64,000 nt of DNA, taken from Cherax quadricarinatus. Its lineage: Eukaryota; Arthropoda; Malacostraca; Decapoda; Parastacidae. How positions within the stretch are numbered: the stretch's first letter is position 1; every line of letters starts with the position of its first letter. Made by a program: the position numbers and the translations under genes. The notes beneath the pieces are model-generated. The model was given only the letters and a program-made list of their open reading frames with translations, ran no database searches and was not told the DNA's origin. The DNA lies in contig NC_091325.1 in NCBI RefSeq assembly GCF_038502225.1, forward strand, positions 29,164,459 to 29,228,458, given 5' to 3'. Shown here one piece after another: positions 14,006-22,918 of this stretch.

Positions 14006-15549
14006 TGTGGAAGACTACCAGGCTGTGTCTTGCCAAACACTATATCGTCAGTACTTCAAGAAGCACCAATGTACGACTACCAGGTTGTATCTTGCCAGAC
14101 ACTATATCTTCAGTACTTCAAGAAGCACCAGTGTAAAACTACCAGGTTGTCTTGCCAGACACTATATCGTCAGTACTTCAAGAAGCACCAATGTAAGACT
14201 ACCAGGTTGTGTCTTGCCAGACACTATATCTTCAGTACTTCAAGAAGCACCAGTGTAAGATTACCAGGTTGTGTCTTGCAAGACACTATATCTTCAGTAC
14301 TTCAAGAAGCACCAATGTAAGACTACCAGGTTGTATCTTGCCAGACACTATATCTTCAGTTCTTCAAGAAGTACCAGTGCAAGACTACCACATTTTATCT
14401 TGCTAGACACTATGTCTTAAGTACTTCAAGAAGCACCAGTGTAAGATTACCAGGTTGTGTCTTTCTTGACACTATATCTTCAGTACTTCAAGAAACACCA
14501 GTGTAAGACTACCAGATTGTATCTTGCCAGACACCATATCTTCAGTACTTCAAGAAGCGCCAGTGTAAGACTACCAGGTTGTATCTTGCCAGACACTATA
14601 TCTTCAGTACTTCAAGAAGCACCAATGTAAGACCACCAGGTTGTGGCTTACCAGACACTATATTTTCAGTACATCAAGAAGCACCAGTGTAAGACTGTCA
14701 ATTTGTGTCTTATCAGACATTACATCTTCAGTACTTCAAGAAGCACCAGTGTAAGACTACCACATTGTACCTTGCTAGACACTATATCTTAAGTACTTCA
14801 AGAAGCACAAGTGTAAGACTACCAAGTTGTGTCTTGCCAGACACTATATCTTCAGTACTTCAAGAAGCTCCAGTGTAAGACTATCAGGTTGTATCTTGCC
14901 AGACACTATATCTTCAGTACTTCAAGAAGCACCAGTATAAGACTACCAGGTTGTATCTTGCCAGACACTATATCATCAGTACTTCAAGAAGCACCAGTGT
15001 AAGACTACCAGGTTGTATCTTGCCAGACACTATATCATCAGTACTTCAAGAAGCACCAGTGTAAGATTACCAGGTTGTGCCTTACCAGACACTATATCTT
15101 CAGTACTTCAAGAAGCACCAGTGTAAGATTACCAGGTTGTATCTTGCCAGACACTATATCATCAGTACTTCAAGAAGCACCAGGGTAAGACTACCAGGTT
15201 GTATCTTGCCAGACACTATATCTTCAGTATTTTGAGAAGCATTTGTGTAAGTCTACCAGGTTGTATCTTGCTGGACACTATATCTTCAGTACTTCAAGAA
15301 GCACCAGTGTAAGACTACCAGGTTGTATCTTGCCAGACACTATATCTTCAGTACTTCAAGAAGCACCAGTGTAAGACTACCAGGTTGTATTTTGCCGGAC
15401 AATATATCTTCAGTACTTCAAGAAGCACCAGTGTAAGACTACCAGGTTGTATCCTGCTGGACATTATATCTTCAGTACTTCGAGAAGCATTTGTGTAAGT
15501 CTACCAGGTTTTATTTTGCCAGACACTATATCTTCAGTACTTCAAGATG
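14006..15549 (+). repeat. 62-bp tandem repeat array, about 25 copies
   Basis: Direct repeats of about 62 bp containing AAGACTACCAGGTTGTATCT, TGCCAGACACTATATCTTCA and GTACTTCAAGAAGCACCAGT (the pieces overlap the unit boundary). Copies are much more alike than those of the 47-bp satellite. Common variants are TATATCGTC versus TATATCTTC and GTGTAAG versus ATGTAAG, and one copy near 14,144 lacks 3 bp. As the unit is 3n+2, short rotating-frame ORFs arise at 13,946-14,406; they have no codon logic. The array ends about 450 bp upstream of the zinc-finger ORF and has the same polarity. I cannot say whether it is regulatory. Confidence 0.95.
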
Positions 15550-16001
15550 TACATCTCCTGATATTCTTGCGAATGTTTAACTAGCTAAGTATTATTGATT
15601 AAGCAATTTTGCTTTTGATACTGAGAATTCTATCTAAAAATTGCTTGGAAGTTCATAGAAAAATACAAGTTAGAAATACTGTAATTATTTTTTTTTTTCA
15701 GAAAAATTGGTTTAAACACATGAGAAAATAATAAAAATGTTGTTTTGTTTATCTGCAGTGTTCTAGTACATATATTTTCTTAAACACATACAAAATAAAC
15801 TTTATTACTGCTCATCAGTAAAAAAAAAAAGTTGCCTAAAATTATCTTAACATGGGAATATGTTCATAAGGAAAACAATTCTGTGTCCAGAAAAATTCAA
15901 CAAATATCCTGAGATACACATGAGAGTATATAGGAAAGATTAAATGTACCACTGTTGAATGACTAAAATATTTTAAAATAAACTACCTTCCTTTACACAT
16001 T
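15550..16001 (+). other. Upstream region of the zinc-finger ORF
   Basis: AT-rich, with no ORF. An acceptor-like site, a T-rich run followed by CAG, lies at 15,688-15,701, but the sequence after it does not stay open to the zinc-finger frame. The last in-frame stop before the zinc-finger ATG is TGA at 15,960-15,962, and no AG occurs between that stop and the ATG. The ORF therefore cannot be extended 5' by an acceptor in that gap. A core promoter is not evident. Confidence 0.45.
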
Positions 16002-17630
16002 ATGAAAAAACATAAAGAATATAAACCATATAAGTGTTCTGAGTGTCTGAGATGTTTTACTCATAAAGGCAGTCTTGTGACACATATGCGAGTACATACA
16101 GGAGATAAACCATATCAGTGTTCTGAGTGTCTGAAATGTTTCACTCAAAAAAGCAGTCTTGTGACACATATGCGAGTACATACAGGAGATAAACCATATC
16201 AGTGTTCTGAGTGTCTGAGATGTTTTACTCATAAAGGTGGTCTTGTGACACATATGCGAGTACATACAGGAGATAAACCATATCAGTGTTCTGAGTGTCT
16301 GAAATGTTTCACTCAGAAAAGCAGTCTTGTGACACATATGCGAGTACATACAGGAGATAAACCATATCAGTGTTCTGAGTGTCTGAAATGTTTCACTCAA
16401 AAAAACAGTCTTGTGAGACATATGCAAGTACATACAGGAGATAAACCATATCAATGCTCTGAGTGTCTGAACTGTTTTACTCGAAAAAGCGGTCTTGTGA
16501 AACATATGCGAATACATACAGGAGATAAACCTTTTCAGTGTTCTGAGTGTCTGAAATGTTTTAGTGTAAAAGGCAGGCTTATGATACATATGCAATTGCA
16601 TACAGGATATAAACCATATCAGTGTTCTGAGTGTCTGAGATGTTTTAGTGTAAAAAAGTATCTTGTGACACATATGCGAGTACATACAGGAGATAAACCA
16701 TATCAGTGCTCTGAATGTCTGAAGTGTTTTTCTCAAAAAGACAGGGTTGTGACACATATGCGAGTACATACAGGGGATAAACCATATCAATGCTCTGAGT
16801 GTCCGAAATGCTTTAATGTAGAAGGCAATCTTGTGACACATATGCGAGTACATACAGGAGATAAACCATATCAATGCTCTGAGTGTCTGAAATGTTTTGG
16901 TGTAAAAGGCAGTCTTGTGGCACATATGCGAGTACATACAAGAGATAAATTATATCAATGCTCTGAATGTCTGAAATGTTTCACTCAAAAAGGCAGTCTT
17001 GTGACACATATGCGAGTACATACAGGAGATAAACCATATCAATGCTCTGAGTGTCTCAAATGCTTTAGTGTGAAATGTGGTCTTGTGAAACACATACAAG
17101 TACATACAGGAGATAAACCATATCACTGCTCTGAGTGTCTCAGATGTTTTAGTGTGAAATGTGGTCTTTTGAAACACATGCAAGTACATACAGGATATAA
17201 ACCATATAAGTGTTCTGAGTGTCTGAAATGTTTCACTCAAAAAGGCAGTCTTGTGACACATATGCGAGTACATACAGGAGATAAACCATATCAATGCTCT
17301 GAGTGTCTCAAATGCTTTAGTGTGAAATGTGGTCTTGTGAAACACATGCAAGTACATACAGGATGTAAACCATATAAGTGTTCTGAGTGTCTGAAATGTT
17401 TCACTCAAAAAGGCAATCTTGTGACACATATGCGAGTGCATACAGGAGATAAACCATATCAGTGCTCTGAGTGTCTCAAATGTTTTAGTGTGAAATATGG
17501 TCTTGTGAAACACATGCGAGTACATACAGGATATAAACTATATCAGTGTTCTAAGTGTCTGAAATGTTTTTCAGAAAAAGGCCATCTTGTGAAACATACG
17601 CGAGTACATACAGAAGATAAAACATGTTAA
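16002..17630 (+). CDS. C2H2 zinc-finger protein, 19 tandem fingers
   Basis: A 542-residue ORF with no stop. After nine leading residues (MKKHKEYKP) come 19 contiguous 28-residue fingers of the form C-x2-C-x12-H-x3-H, joined by TGDKPYQ linkers close to the classical TGEKP linker. This is expected to be a nuclear, sequence-specific DNA-binding protein. No KRAB, BTB, SET or other effector domain is present, so this is either a finger-only protein or the last exon of a longer gene; an in-frame stop lies 40 bp upstream. The scaffold (CSECLKCF, LVTHMRVH) is almost invariant, while helix positions -1, 2, 3 and 6 vary between fingers (for example Q/S/S/T, V/C/G/K, Q/D/R/T, E/G/H/K). An extra Cys sits before Phe in every finger. 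Fingers 12/15/17 and 13/14/16/18 look like recent duplicates. The uninterrupted frame argues that it is functional or very young. Target unknown. Confidence 0.9.
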   Translation: MKKHKEYKPYKCSECLRCFTHKGSLVTHMRVHTGDKPYQCSECLKCFTQKSSLVTHMRVHTGDKPYQCSECLRCFTHKGGLVTHMRVHTGDKPYQCSECLKCFTQKSSLVTHMRVHTGDKPYQCSECLKCFTQKNSLVRHMQVHTGDKPYQCSECLNCFTRKSGLVKHMRIHTGDKPFQCSECLKCFSVKGRLMIHMQLHTGYKPYQCSECLRCFSVKKYLVTHMRVHTGDKPYQCSECLKCFSQKDRVVTHMRVHTGDKPYQCSECPKCFNVEGNLVTHMRVHTGDKPYQCSECLKCFGVKGSLVAHMRVHTRDKLYQCSECLKCFTQKGSLVTHMRVHTGDKPYQCSECLKCFSVKCGLVKHIQVHTGDKPYHCSECLRCFSVKCGLLKHMQVHTGYKPYKCSECLKCFTQKGSLVTHMRVHTGDKPYQCSECLKCFSVKCGLVKHMQVHTGCKPYKCSECLKCFTQKGNLVTHMRVHTGDKPYQCSECLKCFSVKYGLVKHMRVHTGYKLYQCSKCLKCFSEKGHLVKHTRVHTEDKTC

Positions 17631-17635
17631 ATGCT

Positions 17636-17695
17636 TAATTCATCAGGAATATTTTAGTTATAAACACATGAGAATATATACAAGGAATATGCAGT
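17636..17695 (+). pseudogene. Decayed 20th zinc finger
   Basis: Just after the stop codon the DNA still resembles finger sequence: GAATATTTTAGTTATAAACA followed by CATGAGAATATATACA parallels the Phe-to-His-Thr half of a finger (reading YFSYKHMRIYT). Point changes and a deletion have removed the Cys pair and the linker. The ORF was therefore once longer at its 3' end. Confidence 0.6.
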
Positions 17696-17696
17696 A

Positions 17697-17835
17697 TGAC
17701 TCACGAAATCGTAATGACACGATTGCAAACAAACCAAGTTGGACGAATGATATTGTGGCTAGCTGGTCCAGTGGCTAACGCAATGGTCTAAGAGTTTTGA
17801 GGCTCCGATCCCGGGTTCTATCCCCATCCATGGTA
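17697..17835 (+). repeat. tRNA-like SINE head or tRNA-derived repeat
   Basis: TGGTCCAGTGG at 17,764-17,774 fits the tRNA A-box consensus, and GGTTCTATCCC at 17,814-17,824 is one base off a B box, 50 bp further on. This spacing is that of RNA polymerase III internal promoters. The flanking CAAACAAACC and GGTATGGTTTGATATGCAAT are partly complementary. The sequence does not fold into a convincing tRNA cloverleaf with an anticodon I can name, so I call it a tRNA-derived repeat rather than a tRNA gene. Confidence 0.55.
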
Positions 17836-18113
17836 TGGTTTGATATGCAATATCATTGTTCACAGTGAAAGATGTTAATGAAATGTCAGTCATGTAAATC
17901 ATATAAGAAGTTCATATCATAGAGAAGATTAGTTCTATTAGCGTTCACAAAATCTTGTATATTTTTTTAAAGAGATCAGTCTTGTGTATGGATGATAGCT
18001 ATTCCAGTGGAACCTCTACCTATCAGTGCATCCATGCGCAAGCTTTTCCAGATACAGTCGCTTGATCGATTTTTTGCTTCCAGATGCAAGCGAAATTTCC
18101 AGAAGCTAGTTGG

Positions 18114-18172
18114 CCTCAAGGGAGGTTCCTTGACACTGGTGAGGGGCTCTTGCCCTTGATCTAGGGAATTGA
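18114..18172 (+). repeat. SINE fragment (5' part)
   Basis: CCTCAAGGGAGGTTCCTTGA, GGTGAGGGGCTCTTG and TCTAGGGAATT match, in order, the reverse complement of the SINE at 1,421-1,584, covering its 5' third. The shared 3' tail is missing, so it is a truncated copy. Confidence 0.75.
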
Positions 18173-18642
18173 ATTTCAGTTGTTTGTTGGACTATCTTAT
18201 TGAAACTTGGGCAAGGTATGATGGAAAGATGCTTCTTCACGTACACCAAAAAATGAAAGAACTCAGGTCATAAAGAACGAAGTTCACTTCTCAGCCATTA
18301 GCCACCCCTTACCTGTACTGTTTTCGTATGGCTTTTATGGTGGTATTCTCCTTTTTTTTTTTTTTTTTTTTTTTGTCTCATTTCATAGAATGGAAGATAC
18401 ATTACAGAAATAGATATGATTTTGATTGGTTTTACGAAGAAAAGTACCTTGAAATTGAGCTCAAAGTAGCAGAAATTTTCGATGCTTTCAATATGTTCAT
18501 TCCAATATGCAGTCATGAATGGGTTGACATTATTTATACAATTATTACAATAATGCAGTAGTCTGCATAACATTAAATCTATTTTTTTTTTTTTGTGAGT
18601 AAAAGTTACAAATTATTTATATTGTAATAATAAGAATAATAC

Positions 18643-18674
<32 letters not shown>

Positions 18675-19173
18675 TAATATGTATAATAAAACATGTATAA
18701 TAATGTACTGTATAATTATTATTATAATAGCTTCAAAAGGCCCTCACTAGATGGCAGTGATTACCACAACATTGCAGAGCGGTTGTGGCCCCCTCCACTT
18801 GTCACATAATGACTTTTTTATTCATTCTAGAGTATATATCAGGCTTCTAAGTTATTTATATTGTTTATTATGTCAGATGAATTGTGATAGATAAATAAGC
18901 TATATAGATAATATTAGCAAAATATTGAAGTATCCTGTTGTGCCTCCTGAGAGCTGGGAACAGATTAATTGTATTTCAGTTAATTTAAATGAAAATTGAC
19001 TCTTAAATGAAAGTTGACTCTGCCAGTGAGCAAATCCAGATGTGAGCAAACTCAGGGAACAGATTAAACTCATAAGTAGAGGTTCCAATGTATAGAGTAT
19101 AAACAATATAGTTTATGGAAAATACTGTAAGGTCAAGTCTTCAATCTACTTACTGCAGTAAATAAGAAATCTG
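18173..19173. other. Non-coding AT-rich DNA with simple repeats
   Basis: No supportable gene. It contains a pure T run of about 24 bases (18,352-18,375), a second T run near 18,583 and an AAT microsatellite at about 18,648-18,675. The ORFs at 18,298-18,573 merely read through the poly(T) run on either strand. Sequence between 18,720 and 19,173 shows no repeat I recognise. Confidence 0.6.
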
Positions 19174-19349
19174 CAGTGAAATATTCAGTGGACAGCAGTA
19201 GTGAAATATTTGGTGAACAACAGTAGTGAAATATTCAATGGACAGCAGTAGCAAAATATTCAGTGAACAGAAGTAGTGAAATATTCAGTGAACAGCAACT
19301 GTGAAATATTCAGTGAGCAACAGTAGTGAAATACTCAGTAAACAGCAGC
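19174..19349 (+). repeat. 25-bp tandem array, left part
   Basis: About seven copies of AGTGAAATATTCAGTGAACA plus GCAGT (25 bp), with variants such as GGACAGCAGT and GAACAACAGT. The array is cut at 19,349 by the left end of the BEL/Pao element and resumes at 57,945, so this is the original landing site of the whole nested complex. Confidence 0.93.
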
Positions 19350-20326
19350 TGTTGAGGGTAATGCTACAAGCTAAGTCAAAGTTTAAATAGTAGACTATAG
19401 GGAAACTTAGCTTGACAGACAGCGTTCACCTACACAGCCATCCCTGCAGTCATTGTCTTGAGAAGCTGTCGTATGCACTTCCTCAAGGGCTGGAATAAAA
19501 TAAATTATAGGTAACTATAATTACTCCTAGGGAGTGTTATGTCAGCATATCTCAGAAACTGATTGCTGACTGGATCCAGTACTCGTGTGTGTGGACTCAA
19601 AAGTCTGCACCTCACTGCTGACTATAGGATGATTGCAAACCCCTTGTGATACAAGAACTCTGCAGTCTCCTATATGATAAGATAGTTCGAAACCTACCTT
19701 GCTCTTGTAGCGTGAGCTATGGTGTTCTTTACACCTTTGACAGATATTGGTGACTTGATAGAAGCTGAAGTGTCCTTGGATGTCCACGTCTTCCACAGTC
19801 TAGGAATACACACACTGGTACACTATGTTCCACAATGTTTGTCTTTATTAATCACAACTAAAGAAGCTGATCACACTTCTCTGTAAATGTCTATTGAGAT
19901 ACTTTTATGCACAGAAACATGCGGATCAGTGTTCTTTGTTGGTTATCCTGGCGTCAATGTGTCCCCCAGCAGGGTCAAAAGCAATCTAAGATGCTTCTTG
20001 CCCCACCTCGCTTGCCCTCTAGCATAAAGGAAAAGCTGACACAGCATATTTCCCTTCCTTGCCAAACTTCCACTATGAAGCAATGCAGAATGCTTGATTC
20101 TTGCTGTCTTAAGCATAGACAACAATGTACATCTTTAACATGGTAATAAAGCAGGAGCAGGATTTTCCTTAATTGTCCTTCTAAGTGATTGTCTCTTATT
20201 TGAACTACACATTTGCAACATTGGTCTCTTGCAAGGAGCTGCATGACCATGTCATGCTCATACTGCATCTGGGATCAATTACTTGATGTAGCAGCAAACA
20301 AGATGCTTGCTCCTACTGAGAGGGCT
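19350..20326 (-). repeat. BEL/Pao 3' LTR (left), first segment
   Basis: 977 bp matching the right LTR (56,888 onward) almost end to end, including TGTTGAGGGTAATGCTAC at the edge, GAGAAGCTGTCGTATGCA and CAGCATATCTCAGAAACTGA. It stops at CTGAGAGGGCT (20,316-20,326), the left target duplication of LINE A. The LTR continues at 33,353. Short ORFs here (for example 19,542-19,796 and 19,975-20,268) are also found in the other LTR and show no known domain. Confidence 0.9.
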
Positions 20327-20424
20327 CCTCTTCAAAGGGGGCTCCTTGGCATGGTGAAGAGGCTCTAGGTCTGAGGAATTAGACCTGTTGATCTCCTTCC
20401 TCAGACCAAACCTAATTACCCCCC
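20327..20424 (+). other. LINE A 5' folded leader, ribozyme-like
   Basis: The same arrangement of complementary segments as in LINE B: CCTCTTCA (20,327-20,334) with TGAAGAGG (20,355-20,362), GGGGG (20,337-20,341) with CCCCCC (20,419-20,424), and GGTCTGAGGAA (20,368-20,378) with TTCCTCAGACC (20,397-20,407). CTAA lies at 20,412-20,415. All arms survive although the copy is otherwise heavily mutated. The HDV-like interpretation is given under LINE B. Confidence 0.45.
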
Positions 20425-20979
20425 AATCCCCTCTTCCCTATCCCATCCTCCCTTTTTTGTTTCCTCCTCCCCCATCCCTCCCTTCTTCCCTTCCTCTTTT
20501 TGGCCTTTGGGATTCTTCCCACAGGCCCACTGGTTCCTAGGTAGGGGGAAGGGTACTGGGGTCAGTCCCATTCTGTTGAGGTTCTTGGCGGTGGTGTAGT
20601 TTGCCATGGAATCTGGATCACCTGGGAACGTCCTGTTCCCTCTCCGGTCTCTTGGGGAGTGGCTTTGGATGTCTTTTGGGTGACGGGTGTATCTCTGGAC
20701 GCTGCCTTTCGGATTCCGGGTAGTCCACCGAGGTAGCTTAGCAGATGTGAGGTTGCTATCCTGGATTGCTGGTTTACTGGCATGAAGGGTAGGGTATGGC
20801 ACAGGTTCCATGCTGCATCTGCACTACTTGTGGTGTTGAGGCCCTTTTGGGCATGGAGGGCGATTTCCGGCCCTTTCAGTCCTCCTAGGAACTATTCCTC
20901 CCAGTTCTCCCTTTTTTTCATTCTTTATTTTTATTTTATTTTTTTTTCTTAAAAACAAAAAGAAAGAAGTAACCTAACC

Positions 20980-22874
20980 ATGGCAGCCCTGGTCCATGAA
21001 CCTGCTACCCCTGGGCCCCTCCTTGATACCACACCCCATTCTGACCCTGCCTCATTTTCTGACTACTCTTCAGACACTCCTGATGCCCCTGTACCTCTTG
21101 CTGGTGCTGTTTCATCACCTGCTTCAGGTACCGGGGTTTCGACTCACTCCTTCGATATGTCTGTCCTCCACTCTCCTTTGACTATGCTTCCAGCCTCTCC
21201 CTCTACAGTGCAGCAATTTTCAAATCACCAGCCCGTCCCATGTCGGACCAACTCTGGTCCCACTCCTAAACGCCAACAACAATTGCCTGATGATGATACT
21301 TCTCCACCTTCTCGTTTCCACACTTGGTTTCAGAATGTGCAATGGACTAAATTCTTTATTTTATGACCAACTTCCTCTATTGCCTATCTTTCTGACCATA
21401 GCATTGGCAAAGCGTTCCTATGCCATGTTGGTAGAGATATTTCCTTTCATGCTCTGAAGAGGGGTACGCACATAATCACTGTCCAGAATGCTACCCAAGC
21501 TCTTGATCTTTCTCTTTCACATATCAATACTATTCCTATCACTATCGAAAAACATCATTCCCTCAATTCTTGTAGTGGTACTGTCATTCTGCCCCACACA
21601 GTAGCCCAACAGAATTTCCAGACATGTGGCAATGACATTCTCAAACAGCTGGAACTCCAAGATCTCCCAATCCTCAAGGTAGACACTTACGTCCTTCCTA
21701 CCCGCGGGCAGAGACGCTACCCTTGCAATGTGGTTCCATTAACTTTCAACAGCCGAGAACTCCCATCCTCTGTTTATGTAGCAAGACATTGGTTACAAGT
21801 TTGAAAGGTGATCCCTACACCACAACAGTGTAGAAATTGCTGGTGATTTGGTCACCCAGCGAAATATTGCAGTTCTATAGCTGAATGCCCAGTCTGTGGT
21901 GCCGATGACCATTCTCATATGTCTTGTAATCGACTTCCCACTTGCCTTAATTGTCATGCGGCTCACCCTCCGTACTCTTGCTGCTGCCAGGTCCACTTAA
22001 ATGAGCGAGAAATCCATTGCCTCGAAGAGGCAGAAAGTCTCCCTTATGCTATGGCAGTTTCTCATCTCCGCCTCCAAGGGAGATTACCCCGTGTTTCTTA
22101 TTCTCATGTTTCTAAACGTCCCCCCAATTCTGGGGTCCCATCTTCTGTGGCCTCCTCTGTGGTTAACCCTCCCATAGTCACTCCTGTATCAAATTCTTTT
22201 GCTCTCCTGGGCTCAGATGTCCCTACTTCAACACCTCAGTCTGTTCTCACATCTTCATGTTCTCTCACAAGCCCGGTATCAACAAGACTTTGTATGACAC
22301 CTACCAATCGCCCCTCTACTTCTCAAAAGTCCAAAAAATCCCCATTGCTCAAATCTTCTTTGCCCCCTCCTTCCCTTCTTTCACCTCAACATTTTACCTT
22401 TCCAGTCTCTGTGCCTGGTTCTTCCCCTCTCACTGGCTCTATTACAAGTGTGTAGGTTTGCTCTCCCCCTCGTACTGTGCCTTCCCCCCGTGTCCCCTCC
22501 CAAGTTTCTCCCTCTTCTGCCACCTTCCAGGTTTCTGCCTCTTCTGTCCCCTCCCACACTTCTCCAGTTCCCTACATGCTTTCATCTCCCCCTACTTTAG
22601 TACAGTCCATTACTGTCCCAATCTTTACTCACCCTCCTTGTTCTATCTCCAATATTGTCTCGCATACAACATCTTTGAATTCAGAAACACTTGAAGCTAT
22701 TTCAGAATATATTGCAGAGACTAAACCTTCAATGGACATTGATCCACCTCCTGTTCCTTCTCTTCCCTCTCCTCCATCTCCACAACTCCATTCTTTGCAA
22801 CACTCCGTTCCTTTGCTGCTTGAACTTTTCTGATGCCACCGCACATAGACTTTTCTAACCCCTCTAGTCCATAG
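20980..22874 (+). pseudogene. LINE A ORF1 (gag-like), broken
   Basis: Begins at an ATG in the context AACCATGGC, identical to that of LINE B, and ends at TAG 22,872-22,874. It encodes the same nucleic-acid-binding ORF1 protein: a Pro/Ser/Thr-rich N terminus, an RRM-like middle, then CCHC knuckles (CPVCGADDHSHMSC and the following CLNC). It is broken by an in-frame stop near 21,363, by TGA at 21,802-21,804 just before the first knuckle (a stop LINE B also carries), and by later frameshifts. The first knuckle has lost its Arg (WCWFGHP context) but keeps Cys and His. Not functional. Confidence 0.85.
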
Positions 22875-22918
22875 GTGTCCTTACCTGCGGATTCCTGGTA
22901 TTTTCCTCGTTGCCAATC

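Noticed and set aside
13946..14406. Overlapping ORFs in the 62-bp array
   Set aside because: Unit length 3n+2 yields rotating frames; no independent coding evidence.
1..15549. Regularly spaced repeats that could suggest a CRISPR array
   Set aside because: Units are directly adjacent with no unique spacers, no cas genes are present, and the context is eukaryotic.
15993..17525. Long minus-strand ORFs (314 and 191 residues) opposite the zinc-finger gene
   Set aside because: Mirror frames created by the 84-bp finger repeat; they encode a monotonous antisense peptide with no known domain.
17755..17832. A functional tRNA gene
   Set aside because: A and B boxes are present, but the acceptor stem does not pair and no anticodon arm is convincing.
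19542..20268. ORFs within the left Pao LTR, repeated at 57,488-57,807
   Set aside because: Present in both LTR copies but without domain or matching start context; explained as LTR sequence.
20416..20811. 131-residue minus-strand ORF in the LINE A 5' UTR, with a relative at 25,061-25,393
   Set aside because: Considered as an antisense product because it occurs in both copies, but the frames differ after the first part and no domain is seen; shared ancestry of the UTR explains it.
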